From Symbiodinium sp. CCMP2592 (lineage: Eukaryota; Sar; Dinophyceae; Suessiales; Symbiodiniaceae): 64,000 nucleotides of DNA. This document shows, in pieces, positions 40,968-49,991 of this stretch. A program made the position numbers and the translations under genes. Numbering within the stretch: the stretch's first letter is position 1; every line of letters starts with the position of its first letter. The DNA is taken from assembly GCA_905221615.1 (NCBI GenBank), contig CAJNDT010004891.1, positions 1 to 64,000 on the forward strand, given 5' to 3'. Under the pieces are notes generated by a model that was given only the letters and a program-made list of their open reading frames with translations, made no database searches and was not told where the DNA came from.

Positions 40968-42272
40968 GCGCGCGAAAAGCACCCCTAAAGCCCGTTTTGC
41001 AAAGACTTTAAGAGCCCCTAAGATCGTCCGAGCTGCGGGCCGTAGGCCCGCGAATCGACTGTGCTCCAAAGTACCGAATTCTGACCCATGTCTTGAATTG
41101 AGGCCTGTAGCTATCACAGAGTGGAGTGCTGGAACACCCTCCCCAGAGAGAGCAAAAGCCCCGTTGAGACAACTGAGACAATGAGACAACCGGTTGTCTC
41201 AATGTCTCTTTGTCTCTCTCGTCTTTCTGTGGCAAGAGACTTGTTCAAGCAGGCAAGGGAAAGCTCGCTTCTCTCAGCGCCTCTCGGTGCTGCTCAGTCG
41301 AGCGAGCGTAGGCTTGCGGAACATAAGCTGCGAGAGCCCACATGCTGCCCTGGTGTGGCTCCACCATGTGATATCGGCGAGCATTGAAGCTAACGGGCTT
41401 GTCGTGCATGTCCAGCCATCGTCCCCGCAGCTCCCGGTCGCCCTTCTTGCCGGCCAGCAGCGCGGTAGAGTCGCCCTGGTCGTCTTCGATCCACGCCCGC
41501 CCCCCGGTGTAATCGCCGAGAGCCAAAGCATGATTCAAGTGCCCTGGCATGTTCTGAATGTCGCGGTGCAGGCCCATGCGAGGGTTGAAAAGCACGGCGA
41601 TGGAGGTCCAGGTGCCGTTCGGAAAGCGACTCTTCAAGAAACGGTTCACTGCAGTGCAAGCCGCTCGCTTGCTCGTTGCGTTGGATACACCACACACTCC
41701 GCCGTGCCCGAAGAAGCCCAGCGTGCAGTACTTCTCGAACGCTCCAGGCCCTACGACACGGGTGCGCACTTGATGCCTCCATTCCGCCGACCACAGGTCC
41801 AACAGCCTAACCAGGTTGGCTTCGGTGGGCTCCTCCACGATATTGTGGCACGCCAATTCCATATTTGATTGACATTGACGACATTTATCACCAAAAACGC
41901 GCATGTGCCTAAAACACCATGCCGCACCCCAATTTTGTTGGATTTTGAAGCCGCCCGGGGAGGGTGCGCCCCGACGGCCCCCGGCGGCCGGCCGTTTTGC
42001 GAGCCGACCACGCCACGGTCCATCCCCGATTTCGGGCTTCCACCCGCCTGGGTTTTGAGCACGATGTCTGCCGAATCGCACTTTCTCTGTCAAATCGGTG
42101 CCAGCCACGTTCCGGGGCGTCGGGGAGGGTTTAGGATGGGTCGAACACAGCCACACAGAATCGCCGGGCATCACGGGCCTGCCGCGGCCCCGATTTTTTG
42201 CATGAACCCCGCTCACGTTGAGCGCATGTTCTGGGCCCGCCGGCCAAAAGCGACACAGCCAGCCCCGAGAAA
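40968..42272 (-). repeat. Right arm of the large inverted duplication
   Basis: Reverse complement of the left arm (see 37870-39445). It carries the intact copy of the oxygenase-like gene. Between its end block and the gene stop lies a short GAGACAATGAGACAA tract (about 41160-41225) not present in the left arm. Confidence 0.75.
41245..41862 (-). CDS. 2OG-Fe(II) oxygenase-like protein, intact copy
   Basis: About 205 residues if started at the ATG at 41862, which aligns with the left-arm start. A longer open frame reaches 42705 but begins at TTG and has repeat-derived sequence, so I do not use it. Key residues: GLHRDIQN (HxD), LGDYTGGRAWIED, DKPVSFNARRYHM with distal His, and EPHQGSMWALAAY. Ends FPLPA. 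The same signature is fused to both Pol proteins (605-4675, 21596-25237) and occurs in the gene at 53684. If catalytic, it would use 2-oxoglutarate and O2 to hydroxylate a substrate; nucleic acid bases are a guess from the TET/JBP resemblance and the hydroxymethyluracil known in dinoflagellate DNA. Confidence 0.65.
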   Translation of the reverse strand: MELACHNIVEEPTEANLVRLLDLWSAEWRHQVRTRVVGPGAFEKYCTLGFFGHGGVCGVSNATSKRAACTAVNRFLKSRFPNGTWTSIAVLFNPRMGLHRDIQNMPGHLNHALALGDYTGGRAWIEDDQGDSTALLAGKKGDRELRGRWLDMHDKPVSFNARRYHMVEPHQGSMWALAAYVPQAYARSTEQHREALREASFPLPA

Positions 42273-44338
42273 GTGAGTGCACGATTTTTGCTCGCAAGCC
42301 ACAGATCGTCGACCGGATCCGCGGGGGTTTACGATGATGAGCACCGATTGGGACAGACCTGCTGAGACAAGCGACACCACGAAACAAAACAGTTCTCGCA
42401 ATGTCTCGCTTGCCTCCCTCGTCTCTCCGGGGGGCCCGGGCTGGTAGAAGGGATTTTGTCTCAATGTCTCGCTTGTCTCGCCCCTCTTTTGGCAAGCGGT
42501 TGTTGCTTGGAGCGATGGATTTTTTCTTCGGTGATGCTAGTTTTTGCTTTGTAGTCAGTAGTTTCGTTGGTCTCGCCGACTTTCGCAGTACCATTTTGTT
42601 TGAGTGCTTTCGTGTGTTGTTGTTTTTGGGTGTGGTTTTTCGGTCACCGCAGTAGGTTTGATCTTGCTTTGCCGCCCTAACCCCGCAGCACCCCATCTCT
42701 CGCAATTGACCATGCCTTCAAACTTACTGTCACCGCCGCCGTCACCGTCGTCGCAGGGTCGTCCGAGCCGAGCGTCGTGAGCTCATCGTCCGAGCCGAGT
42801 GCGACATCGAGCGTCCTAGCCGTGCATCCTCGCCGGGTCGCCGTCGTCGCCCGTCGTCGTCGTCGCTGTGCCCGCCCCCGCCGTTTGCCGTCGCCCGCCG
42901 TCGTCGCCCCCCGCCGTCGCGGCATCTTCGAACGTCTGGGGGCTCTGAAGCAGGGCCACTCTGAAGATATGAAGCGTACTTCCGCTGCGTGTGCGGCGTT
43001 GTACAGCTCGGCTCAACCTGCGGCCCCAGGCACCTTGCCTCTAAACCTCCCCTCCAAGAAAAGTATTTCACAAGCTCAAATGTTCCACAAAGCATGGTGT
43101 TGTGCTTCATGGGGTTCGAAGTCTACGTGGTCATTTGGCACATTTAGCCCATGATTGAGCACTCTCCCGTTCCCAAAAAGCAGTTTGGGTGGACTTGTTC
43201 TTGAGCAGTTCTGGAAGGCTCGGGCAGTGTTCTTGAATCCCAGTGAGGCCAGTTTCGGTCGGGGCAAGCTTTTGCTTTTTCATGCTTTTTCCACACTGGC
43301 GTTTGTCGTTTTCTTCGCGTTGCCCCCGGTGCCATGCAGTGTAGTTCTATGTGCGAATCAATCAGAGTCTTATCTGCCACTCTCCTTTGGTTTCTTGCAG
43401 AGCGCATGTTGGAAAATCGTCACACATGGGATTTGTTTCGGTGCCGGCCCCGTTGGCCCCACAAAACACCACAAGCTGGACAAGTGAAGTTCCGCGATAG
43501 CGTAGCCTCAGTGCTTGTGAGCAGCCATGTGGCGTCGCCTTGTGGCCGCCGTACTCGCTCTCCCTGCCCTGCACGCGGATGATGGTCTACCACTGGCAAA
43601 GGAGGGTGTGCGGAACAGGCGGGCGGGATTGCCCCAGGTGCACGGCTTCGTTGAGTAAGTGGTCGCACTGTATATTGGATGCCGAGCACAGCTTCACGGG
43701 TGGCACAACGGTGTTCCTTAAGAGCGACGGTTGCCCTGTCGGCATGGCTGTTTTTGTTCCCTCAACATCGTTCTTTTCAAGCTTCCTGTACGCAGTAGAA
43801 GCCCCCAGTTTGAGTAATTCCACTTTTGGATTTGCCATCGATTGGCGCACGGCGCAGCACGACATCGTCAAGTTATCCGCTGTGTGAGACCAAGTGCCGG
43901 TAATGGAGCGCAAGGCTGACCGAGAGCATCAGTAGCATTCAGCTGAACGCAGGTTGGGGCACGAAGCTGTTGGGATCTGGGCTCCAGTGTGTCTCGGACG
44001 CTCGTCGACAGGGGCGGAGCATGCGGCATGCCCGCTTAGTGGCACACGTCTGATCGTGACGCGAGAAAAATCATGGATGAAGGTGGCGTCTTGATCAACA
44101 TTCCATACTTGTCAGCAGAGGCAGTTCTTCACAAGCTCAATGAGACCACCAAGCTCCGTTAGGAGATCAACGGGCAGACCTCGTATATCAACGCCGCACC
44201 CACAATGCGTTTGCTCGCAGCTTGGGCCCAGTGTGCTATTTTCTGAAGGCCTCACGCGGATACAAGTCACCGTATTGCAGTTGCCATGTTAAGATTTCTA
44301 CACTGTTGCAGTGTTTCCGCGTTGTAGCAACAACTGCC
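42273..44338. other. Region without a recognised gene
   Basis: Contains a short GTCTC-rich tract (about 42360-42480), a GTC/CCG trinucleotide-rich block (42715-42950) and no frame of natural composition except a possible 115-residue one at 43540-43887 that I cannot assign. Confidence 0.3.
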
Positions 44339-45700
44339 ATGGCACATCATTCGCCGCAGTGGTCCTGGGACCAGGGATGTTGGAATGCGGGAAGCCAGCA
44401 AGATTGGGGGAATGCGGGAAGCCAGCAAGATTGGGGGCTTGCGCAGCATTCTCAGCAGCAGCATGTTGCACCAAGTCGAGAACGGCTTGATGGAGCATGC
44501 TGCATGCTGGATAAGGCTGGCCATCCCGCAGCTTTTTCAGACAGTCGCATCAGCCAGCAGAGCGGCAGTCAGTATGAAGGCCTAGTTGCTAGCGTCATCA
44601 ATGGCCTTAGCCGCAAACTCAAAGCTGTCAGACAACAAGGGCCCGATGAGCGAACACAAGTAGAACAGCTCAAAGAAAACGTTGCAGCTTTCCTGCGAGA
44701 ACGTGTGTCAGACAACGCTGGGCAAAGAGTGCTAGCAAGAGGTGTCGGTGAAGAGGAAGCTGAGATTGACGCGGTGTTCCATGGTAGCTTTGGTGAATTG
44801 CTGAGCAAGCTCAACCAGGTGACTGACGCTTTAGTTCTTGCGACCTACGCAGGCACCACCTGTGTTCTGGTGGAAGCTTGTTCGGACAGTCGTCTTGTCG
44901 CAATGAAACTTTTGCAGATCGAGATCCAATGCCGCTTAGTTGAGCGTTGCGGGTTCTTGGTCAATGATGAACCGCGTGGCTTGAAAGCACAGCAACTTGA
45001 TCCAGACTCGACTGGCTATGCGATTGTGTTCAATCGCGCGGCTCTGCAGATAGACATACAGAGCGTGCTGGACACACTGGGTCTTACCTACGTGCAGGAG
45101 TTGCTGCAGAAGGGCAAGTTGCACATTGCTTTTTTGCAAGCAGACCGTGCGTTGCCCGCAGCATTGGAGATTGCAAGCGAGGCCAAAGCAGAATCAAGCG
45201 TGGCAAGAGCAGAGGCAAACGAGGCAAGAGAAGAGGCAAACCAGGCAAGAGTGAAGGTGGACAGATTGGAGCAACAACTTGCAGGCATCCGCAGGGTTAA
45301 CATTTGCATGACTTATGCACGGCTGTGGTTTCTACCTTGGCACGTCGTTCTGCGGGGTTCTGCAGGCCGAACCTCAACCTCATCCGTCGTCTGGGTGCGG
45401 GAGGTGGCCCCGAACAAGGACACTGTTGTGAGCACACACGGTGTTAGCCCTGTGGTGGAGTTCTTGGCCGGGCTTGGTGGGGGCGCGGGGCGCGGGGCGT
45501 GGGGGAGGGGCTGGGCTCCGGATTGCTGGAGTGTTTCTGAGCGTCGGCAGGGGCGGAGCATGACACGCCGGGGAGGGGCTTCGGGAGGTGGTTCGGGGCT
45601 GGGAGTTTCGACACCGCTCGCCGCGCAGGATGGGACGGTCGCCGCCAAGCTGAGGCCCAAGGAGCCGGTCGTTTTGGGAGCAGCGCCTCTGCGCAGATAA
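44339..45700 (+). CDS. Hypothetical protein, possibly intron-containing
   Basis: The frame is open further upstream but starts at TTG; the first sensible ATG is 44339 (MAHHSPQWSWDQGCW). It has a short tandem repeat of NAGSQQDWG, a helical middle (VEQLKENVAAFLRERV) and a coiled coil rich in AREEANQARVK up to about 45290. After RRVNICMTY the composition changes to Gly/Arg-rich, unlike protein, so the real gene may end or splice near 45297. The Trp/Gln-rich N-terminus resembles many dinoflagellate host proteins. Not recognised. Confidence 0.4.
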   Translation: MAHHSPQWSWDQGCWNAGSQQDWGNAGSQQDWGLAQHSQQQHVAPSRERLDGACCMLDKAGHPAAFSDSRISQQSGSQYEGLVASVINGLSRKLKAVRQQGPDERTQVEQLKENVAAFLRERVSDNAGQRVLARGVGEEEAEIDAVFHGSFGELLSKLNQVTDALVLATYAGTTCVLVEACSDSRLVAMKLLQIEIQCRLVERCGFLVNDEPRGLKAQQLDPDSTGYAIVFNRAALQIDIQSVLDTLGLTYVQELLQKGKLHIAFLQADRALPAALEIASEAKAESSVARAEANEAREEANQARVKVDRLEQQLAGIRRVNICMTYARLWFLPWHVVLRGSAGRTSTSSVVWVREVAPNKDTVVSTHGVSPVVEFLAGLGGGAGRGAWGRGWAPDCWSVSERRQGRSMTRRGGASGGGSGLGVSTPLAAQDGTVAAKLRPKEPVVLGAAPLRR

Positions 45701-46500
45701 GGTCTCGTCAAGACCCTGAGGGCGAGGATGAGCTCGAGCCGGCGTTCAAAGTGGAGTCCCCTCAGGCCATCGTCGCCGTGCCATGTGAAGTGGAATTTGG
45801 TGGCTGCATTTCAGCAGGACTACCCGCGCCTCAATGATGTGGACCACTTGAAGAAAGCCCCGGCCTCGGCATGCTTCCTTTGCTGCCCGTCCCGACATTT
45901 GTGCAAGTCACGAGGCCATCAAGCAGATGAAGTCTAACGCCCTACGAAACGTTGATCCTGATCAAATCGACATCTACCTGTACTCACAAGAAGCGCGGAG
46001 CCCCAGACTGCCTTTTCTGTTGGATCCTTCCCCTAGCCTCCGATGCTGGCAGGCTGGAAAGTGGCAACTCGTCAAATTCTCATCGACCTCACTGCGCCAG
46101 GACACCAGCGAGCCCAACCCTCGGCTCCGTGATCTTCCATTCAACTTCCGCATGACGGCATCACTGCTAGGCAAGATTGCTACGGCTTTTTGCCGCGACG
46201 GACTTGAAAGGCCGGGTGATGTGATTTGTATCGGAGAATCAGTGCTGTGCAGGCCCCATCTAGCTCTGCACATCCTTTTGCACGGTCTCTCTCAGTTTCA
46301 CATGTCAAGGTTTGCGATGTGCATCATGCCAGTCTTCGGTGTGGTCAGTTTTGCTGCAAGTGGCGGGCTTAGATCGGCAGCAGTAGCGATCTAGGTCACT
46401 GCTGTAGTGAACTAGATGACTGCAGCAAAGATGTCACTAATTCCTGGCCACACCACGTTTAGATTAAGCTCTCGTGTCGTGCAGGTCCCCGGTTATCCCT
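45701..46500. other. Region with one weak reading frame
   Basis: A 155-residue frame at 45927-46394 (MKSNALRNVDPDQIDIYL) has plausible composition at its start but no recognised domain. A shorter frame at 45728-45937 precedes it. Neither is supported strongly. Confidence 0.25.
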
Positions 46501-47289
46501 AAGTCCGGCCCCTCAGCGCCCGAATCCTTCAGAACCCTGAACCTTACTAGGCTGCCCTGTGAGTGCCCTGCGGTGGCAAGGAGCCGACACAGTCGACCGC
46601 CGCCGAGAGCAGCGGATGAGCTCGGATGGTCCACCCTCCTTGCACACCTGTTTGGTTACTTAGAGTCAGACAGCATCGTATCTAGATGCCTAGAAGACTT
46701 AGGGTCAGGGCCGGTTCAACACATACATGCAGTAAAAAACCCTTTAAGTCTGCCTTACAAGCAATATTTCAAATTTGTAAACAATCTCTGTTTGGAAACC
46801 CTAAATGCGTGGAAAAGGGCTGAGTGGGGCAAGGAGGGCGACCGGGGGGCTAGGGCCCGGTCTGGCCAGTCTCGGAAGATCCCAGTGCACAGGGGACGCC
46901 GCGACGGGGCAGATCGGCCGACCTCGCACAGCATCGACAGGAGTGTCAAAAAAGACCACCGAAGACCGTGGAGTGCAATTGTCCGCATGTCGTTCTGTGA
47001 GCGCAGCATGCTTGAGGGCTGAGTGTACTTCCGCGCTCAGTGGTCAGCGGCTCTTTGTTACCTGGGACCGGGCGGGCGGGCCGGACCCGATGCAGAAGAA
47101 GACGAGGCCACACAGCGTTCGCGTGGTCATGTTTCGAAGCAGCTCCCGAGCAGGTCCATCCGAGGAGAAGTCACGGACGAGGCCCAACAGGAGTGCTCCT
47201 TTCGTTATGTTTCGAAGCAGCTGCCGAGCAGGTCCATTCGAACACCGGTCGCGGCCCGCAGAGTGCATGTTGAGGGTTTCCCGGTTGTC

Positions 47290-47755
47290 CCTAAGCCCCG
47301 AACCCTCGTACCCCGAACCCCCTAGAACCCTAGCCCGACTAGGCTGCCCTGCAAGTGCGCGCGTGTCTTGTCGGTTGGCCCGGTTACCTTAACGCCCGAA
47401 CCTCTCGATCCCCGAACCCCCTAGAACCCCTAGCCCGACTAGGCTGCCCTGCAAGTGCGCGTGTGTCTTGTCGGTTGGCCCGGTTACCTTAACGCCCGAA
47501 CCTCTCGATCCCCGAACCCCCTAGAACCCCTAGCCCGACTAGGCTGCCCTGCAAGTGCGCGTGTGTCTTGTCGGTCGGCCCGGTTACCTTAACGCCCGAA
47601 CCTCTTGATCCCCGAACCCCCTAGAACCCCTAGCCCGACTAGGCTGCCCTGCAAGTGCGCGTGTGTCTTGTCGGTTGGCTCGGTTACCTTAACGCCCGAA
47701 CCTCTCGATCCCCGAACCCTAGAACCCCTAGCCCGACTAGGCTGCCCTGCATCGT
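47290..47755. repeat. 100-bp tandem satellite
   Basis: Four to five copies at a period of 100 bp (AACGCCCGAA at 47391, 47491, 47591, 47691). Each holds CCCCGAACCCCCTAGAACCC, CTAGCCCGACTAGGCTGCCC and GTGTGTCTTGTCGG. The core words are the reverse complement of the telomere-like repeat at 35.8 kb. Confidence 0.85.
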
Positions 47756-47937
47756 CCCTGCGTGGCACAGTGTGTGTGTAAGGTTACCGGCTAGGGGGGA
47801 CGTCCCCGGTTTAGGTAGGGCCGGTCTAGCTTTTTTTTTGGTTGCCGTCCCGCACCCTAGCCTGAACCTCATTTCTTTTTTGATGCTCTGGATGCTCGCC
47901 GATGCGATGCTCTCTGATCCCAAAGGAAGACCCCGCT

Positions 47938-48290
47938 GAGACATCGAGACATTGAGACAATTGACCCCGGGATCAAGGCAGGGTGTCCACCATATCCTCC
48001 CCAGGAGGACCCCTGGTGAGACATTGAGACATTGAGACAATTGACCCCGGGATCAAGGCAGGGTGTCCACCATATCCTCCCCAGGAGGACCCCGCTGAGA
48101 CATTGAGACAATTGACCCCGGGATCAAGGCAGGGTGTCCACCATATCCTCCCCAGGAGGACCCCGCTGAGACATTGAGACATTGAGACAATTGACCCCGG
48201 GATCAAGGCAGGGTGTCCACCATATCCTCCCCAGGAGGAACCCTGGTGAGACATTGAGACATTGAGACACTTGACCCCGGGATCAAGGCC
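47938..48290. repeat. 71-80 bp tandem satellite with GAGACATT core
   Basis: Five units (TTGACCCC at 47961, 48041, 48112, 48191, 48271), each with one or two GAGACATT words, TTGACCCCGGGATCAAGGCA and CACCATATCCTCCCCAGGAG. Unit length varies with the number of GAGACATT words. Confidence 0.85.
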
Positions 48291-48292
48291 AT

Positions 48293-48670
48293 TTGTCTCA
48301 ATGTCTCAGATGTCTCAGTGTCTCAGGGGGCCCCGGTGAGCCCGAACCACCCGACGTCTCAGATGTCTCAATGTCTCAGATGTCTCAGTGTCTCAGGGGG
48401 CCCCGGTGAGCCCGAACCACCCGACGTCTCAGATGTCTCAATGTCTCAGATGTCTCAGTGTCTCAGGGGGCCCCGGTGAGCCCGAACCACCCGACGTCTC
48501 AGATGTCTCAATGTCTCAGATGTCTCAGTGTCTCAGGGGGCCCCGGTGAGCCCGAACCACCCGACGTCTCAGATGTCTCAATGTCTCAGATGTCTCAGTG
48601 TCTCAGGGGGGTCCCGGTGAGCCCGAACCACCCGACGTCTCAGATGTCTCACATGTCTCAGTGTCTCAGG
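48293..48670. repeat. 70-bp tandem satellite with GTCTCA core
   Basis: Five units at 70 bp (CCCCGGTGAG at 48331, 48401, 48471, 48541, and a variant near 48613) of CTCAGATGTCTCAATGTCTC plus CCCCGGTGAGCCCGAACCAC. The GTCTCA words are the reverse complement of the GAGAC words of the preceding satellite. Confidence 0.85.
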
Positions 48671-48672
48671 GG

Positions 48673-48757
48673 GGCGCCGTGGGTCCGGGATTGAAGTCTC
48701 GAAGCTGCCGCACCGCCAGTGGCACCGGTCGCCGAGTCAGCCGAGCCTTAGGCTTCC
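48673..48757 (-). other. Inverted remnant of the viral integrase 3' end
   Basis: About 85 bp whose reverse complement resembles 35690-35776, the last codons of the viral integrase and its stop (shared GCGCCGTGGGTCCGG and CCGAGTCAGCCG). It sits between the 70-bp satellite and the Penelope-like element. It could mark a second, mostly lost viral copy, or a dispersed repeat that both loci carry. Confidence 0.5.
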
Positions 48758-48845
48758 CAAGCTTAAGGCGAATTCTCTGCTCCGTATTCTTGCTGCCGGA
48801 ACAATTCTTGTGGCTTGACTACAGGCCATACTGGATGCCAGGGAC

Positions 48846-49991
48846 ATGTATGGCAACGACAATCCGCCACAAGGTTGGTGGAAACGGCACCGAAGTGAAG
48901 TGGATTTACTTCGGAATGCTCATTTTTTTTTCCAAGGTCTCTACGAGACACCTACCATGTTCGGACGACAGTGCATGGACATTGTTATTTGGATCCGTGG
49001 AAAACTCCTTTTGCTTGCTTGTGAGTTCGGGCTTGTACAGTCGCCATTGACCTCTCAGCTACGTTTAAAATGCTCCAGCTACACCTGGAAATTCTTTCAG
49101 ACGCAGTCGGTGATTTATTGTCGCATCTTTCTCCAGCCTGAGTTACAGAAATTCATGTATGTCGGATCATCATCCCAAACACTGGGCGACCGTGAGCGTA
49201 CAAGATGGGGGAAATTCCAACAGATCAGGGCCGGCAAGTCAGTGTGCCGTAAACTTTTTTGGCATTATCGACGACAGAATTATCACATGGCCATTCCTCT
49301 GTTGATCATGCATGTCCCACAGGTCGATTGTTTGCACACAATTGAACAGACATTTATCAATTTGCTACAGCCTCACCTCAATGCTCCTTGGGTTCGCTCT
49401 CTTGTCAGAGCAAAACATGCACAGATTGCCAACTCGGATCCAGTCAGATGTGTTCGCAGATTTGTGACTTCGTGGAGAACTTTTCGACGCTTTCGACGTC
49501 GGAATTTCCAGCTTACTGGACTGACTCCTTCGGTCTTCCGTTCGACACACATTGTTCAGAACATTGTATACAGTTATCAGATTCTGTTTGACTTAGCTTC
49601 TGACGGGTTGAAGTCCTTTCTTGCCCAAAAATATCTGCGCAGCAACCGAGTTGACTCGGATTTTCTCTACAGATTATTCAGGATGGCCACTCATCTGGGT
49701 GACCCGTTCTATGAGACGATCTGCAGGTCCAGATTGAACACTGTGCTGCAATTTCGACAGTTGAGGTGCCCAACTACATGCCGCCCCCTTTCCACTCCGT
49801 TCTTGCTGCCTGAAGTAGGCTTCAAACGCTTGGTTCGTGGCATGTTGGGAGATATTTTGGATGTATCGACGGATCGACTGCTGCCGTACCACATTCCAGC
49901 GACCTCGCTCGTTGCCAAAAGTCACCCTAAAATCAAAGATGTGTTGTTTTCGCATAAACCAATCTTGCAGTCGTGGGACCCGCATGAGTAG
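48846..49991 (+). CDS. GIY-YIG endonuclease region of a Penelope-like element
   Basis: ATG at 48846; 381 residues to a TAG (49989-49991). Residues 89-180 carry the GIY-YIG fold: VIY (89-91), FMYVGSSSQTLGDR with YVG (105-107) and catalytic-type R116, and TIEQTFINLLQPHLN with E167. It would nick target DNA to prime reverse transcription. The remaining 200 residues are helical and basic. The next frame (RT) is in phase and has no ATG for many codons, so this TAG splits what was or is one protein of about 938 residues. An N-terminal GIY-YIG is typical of the Naiad/Chlamys type of Penelope-like elements, unlike canonical ones where it is C-terminal. Confidence 0.65.
   Translation: MYGNDNPPQGWWKRHRSEVDLLRNAHFFFQGLYETPTMFGRQCMDIVIWIRGKLLLLACEFGLVQSPLTSQLRLKCSSYTWKFFQTQSVIYCRIFLQPELQKFMYVGSSSQTLGDRERTRWGKFQQIRAGKSVCRKLFWHYRRQNYHMAIPLLIMHVPQVDCLHTIEQTFINLLQPHLNAPWVRSLVRAKHAQIANSDPVRCVRRFVTSWRTFRRFRRRNFQLTGLTPSVFRSTHIVQNIVYSYQILFDLASDGLKSFLAQKYLRSNRVDSDFLYRLFRMATHLGDPFYETICRSRLNTVLQFRQLRCPTTCRPLSTPFLLPEVGFKRLVRGMLGDILDVSTDRLLPYHIPATSLVAKSHPKIKDVLFSHKPILQSWDPHE

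Noticed and set aside
41863-42705. N-terminal extension of the intact oxygenase-like gene to 42705
   Set aside because: Opens with TTG, covers satellite-like and duplicated non-coding sequence, and the left arm does not keep the frame there.
47938-48670. CRISPR-like array from regularly spaced repeats
   Set aside because: Units are tandem satellites with no variable spacers, in a eukaryotic context without cas genes.
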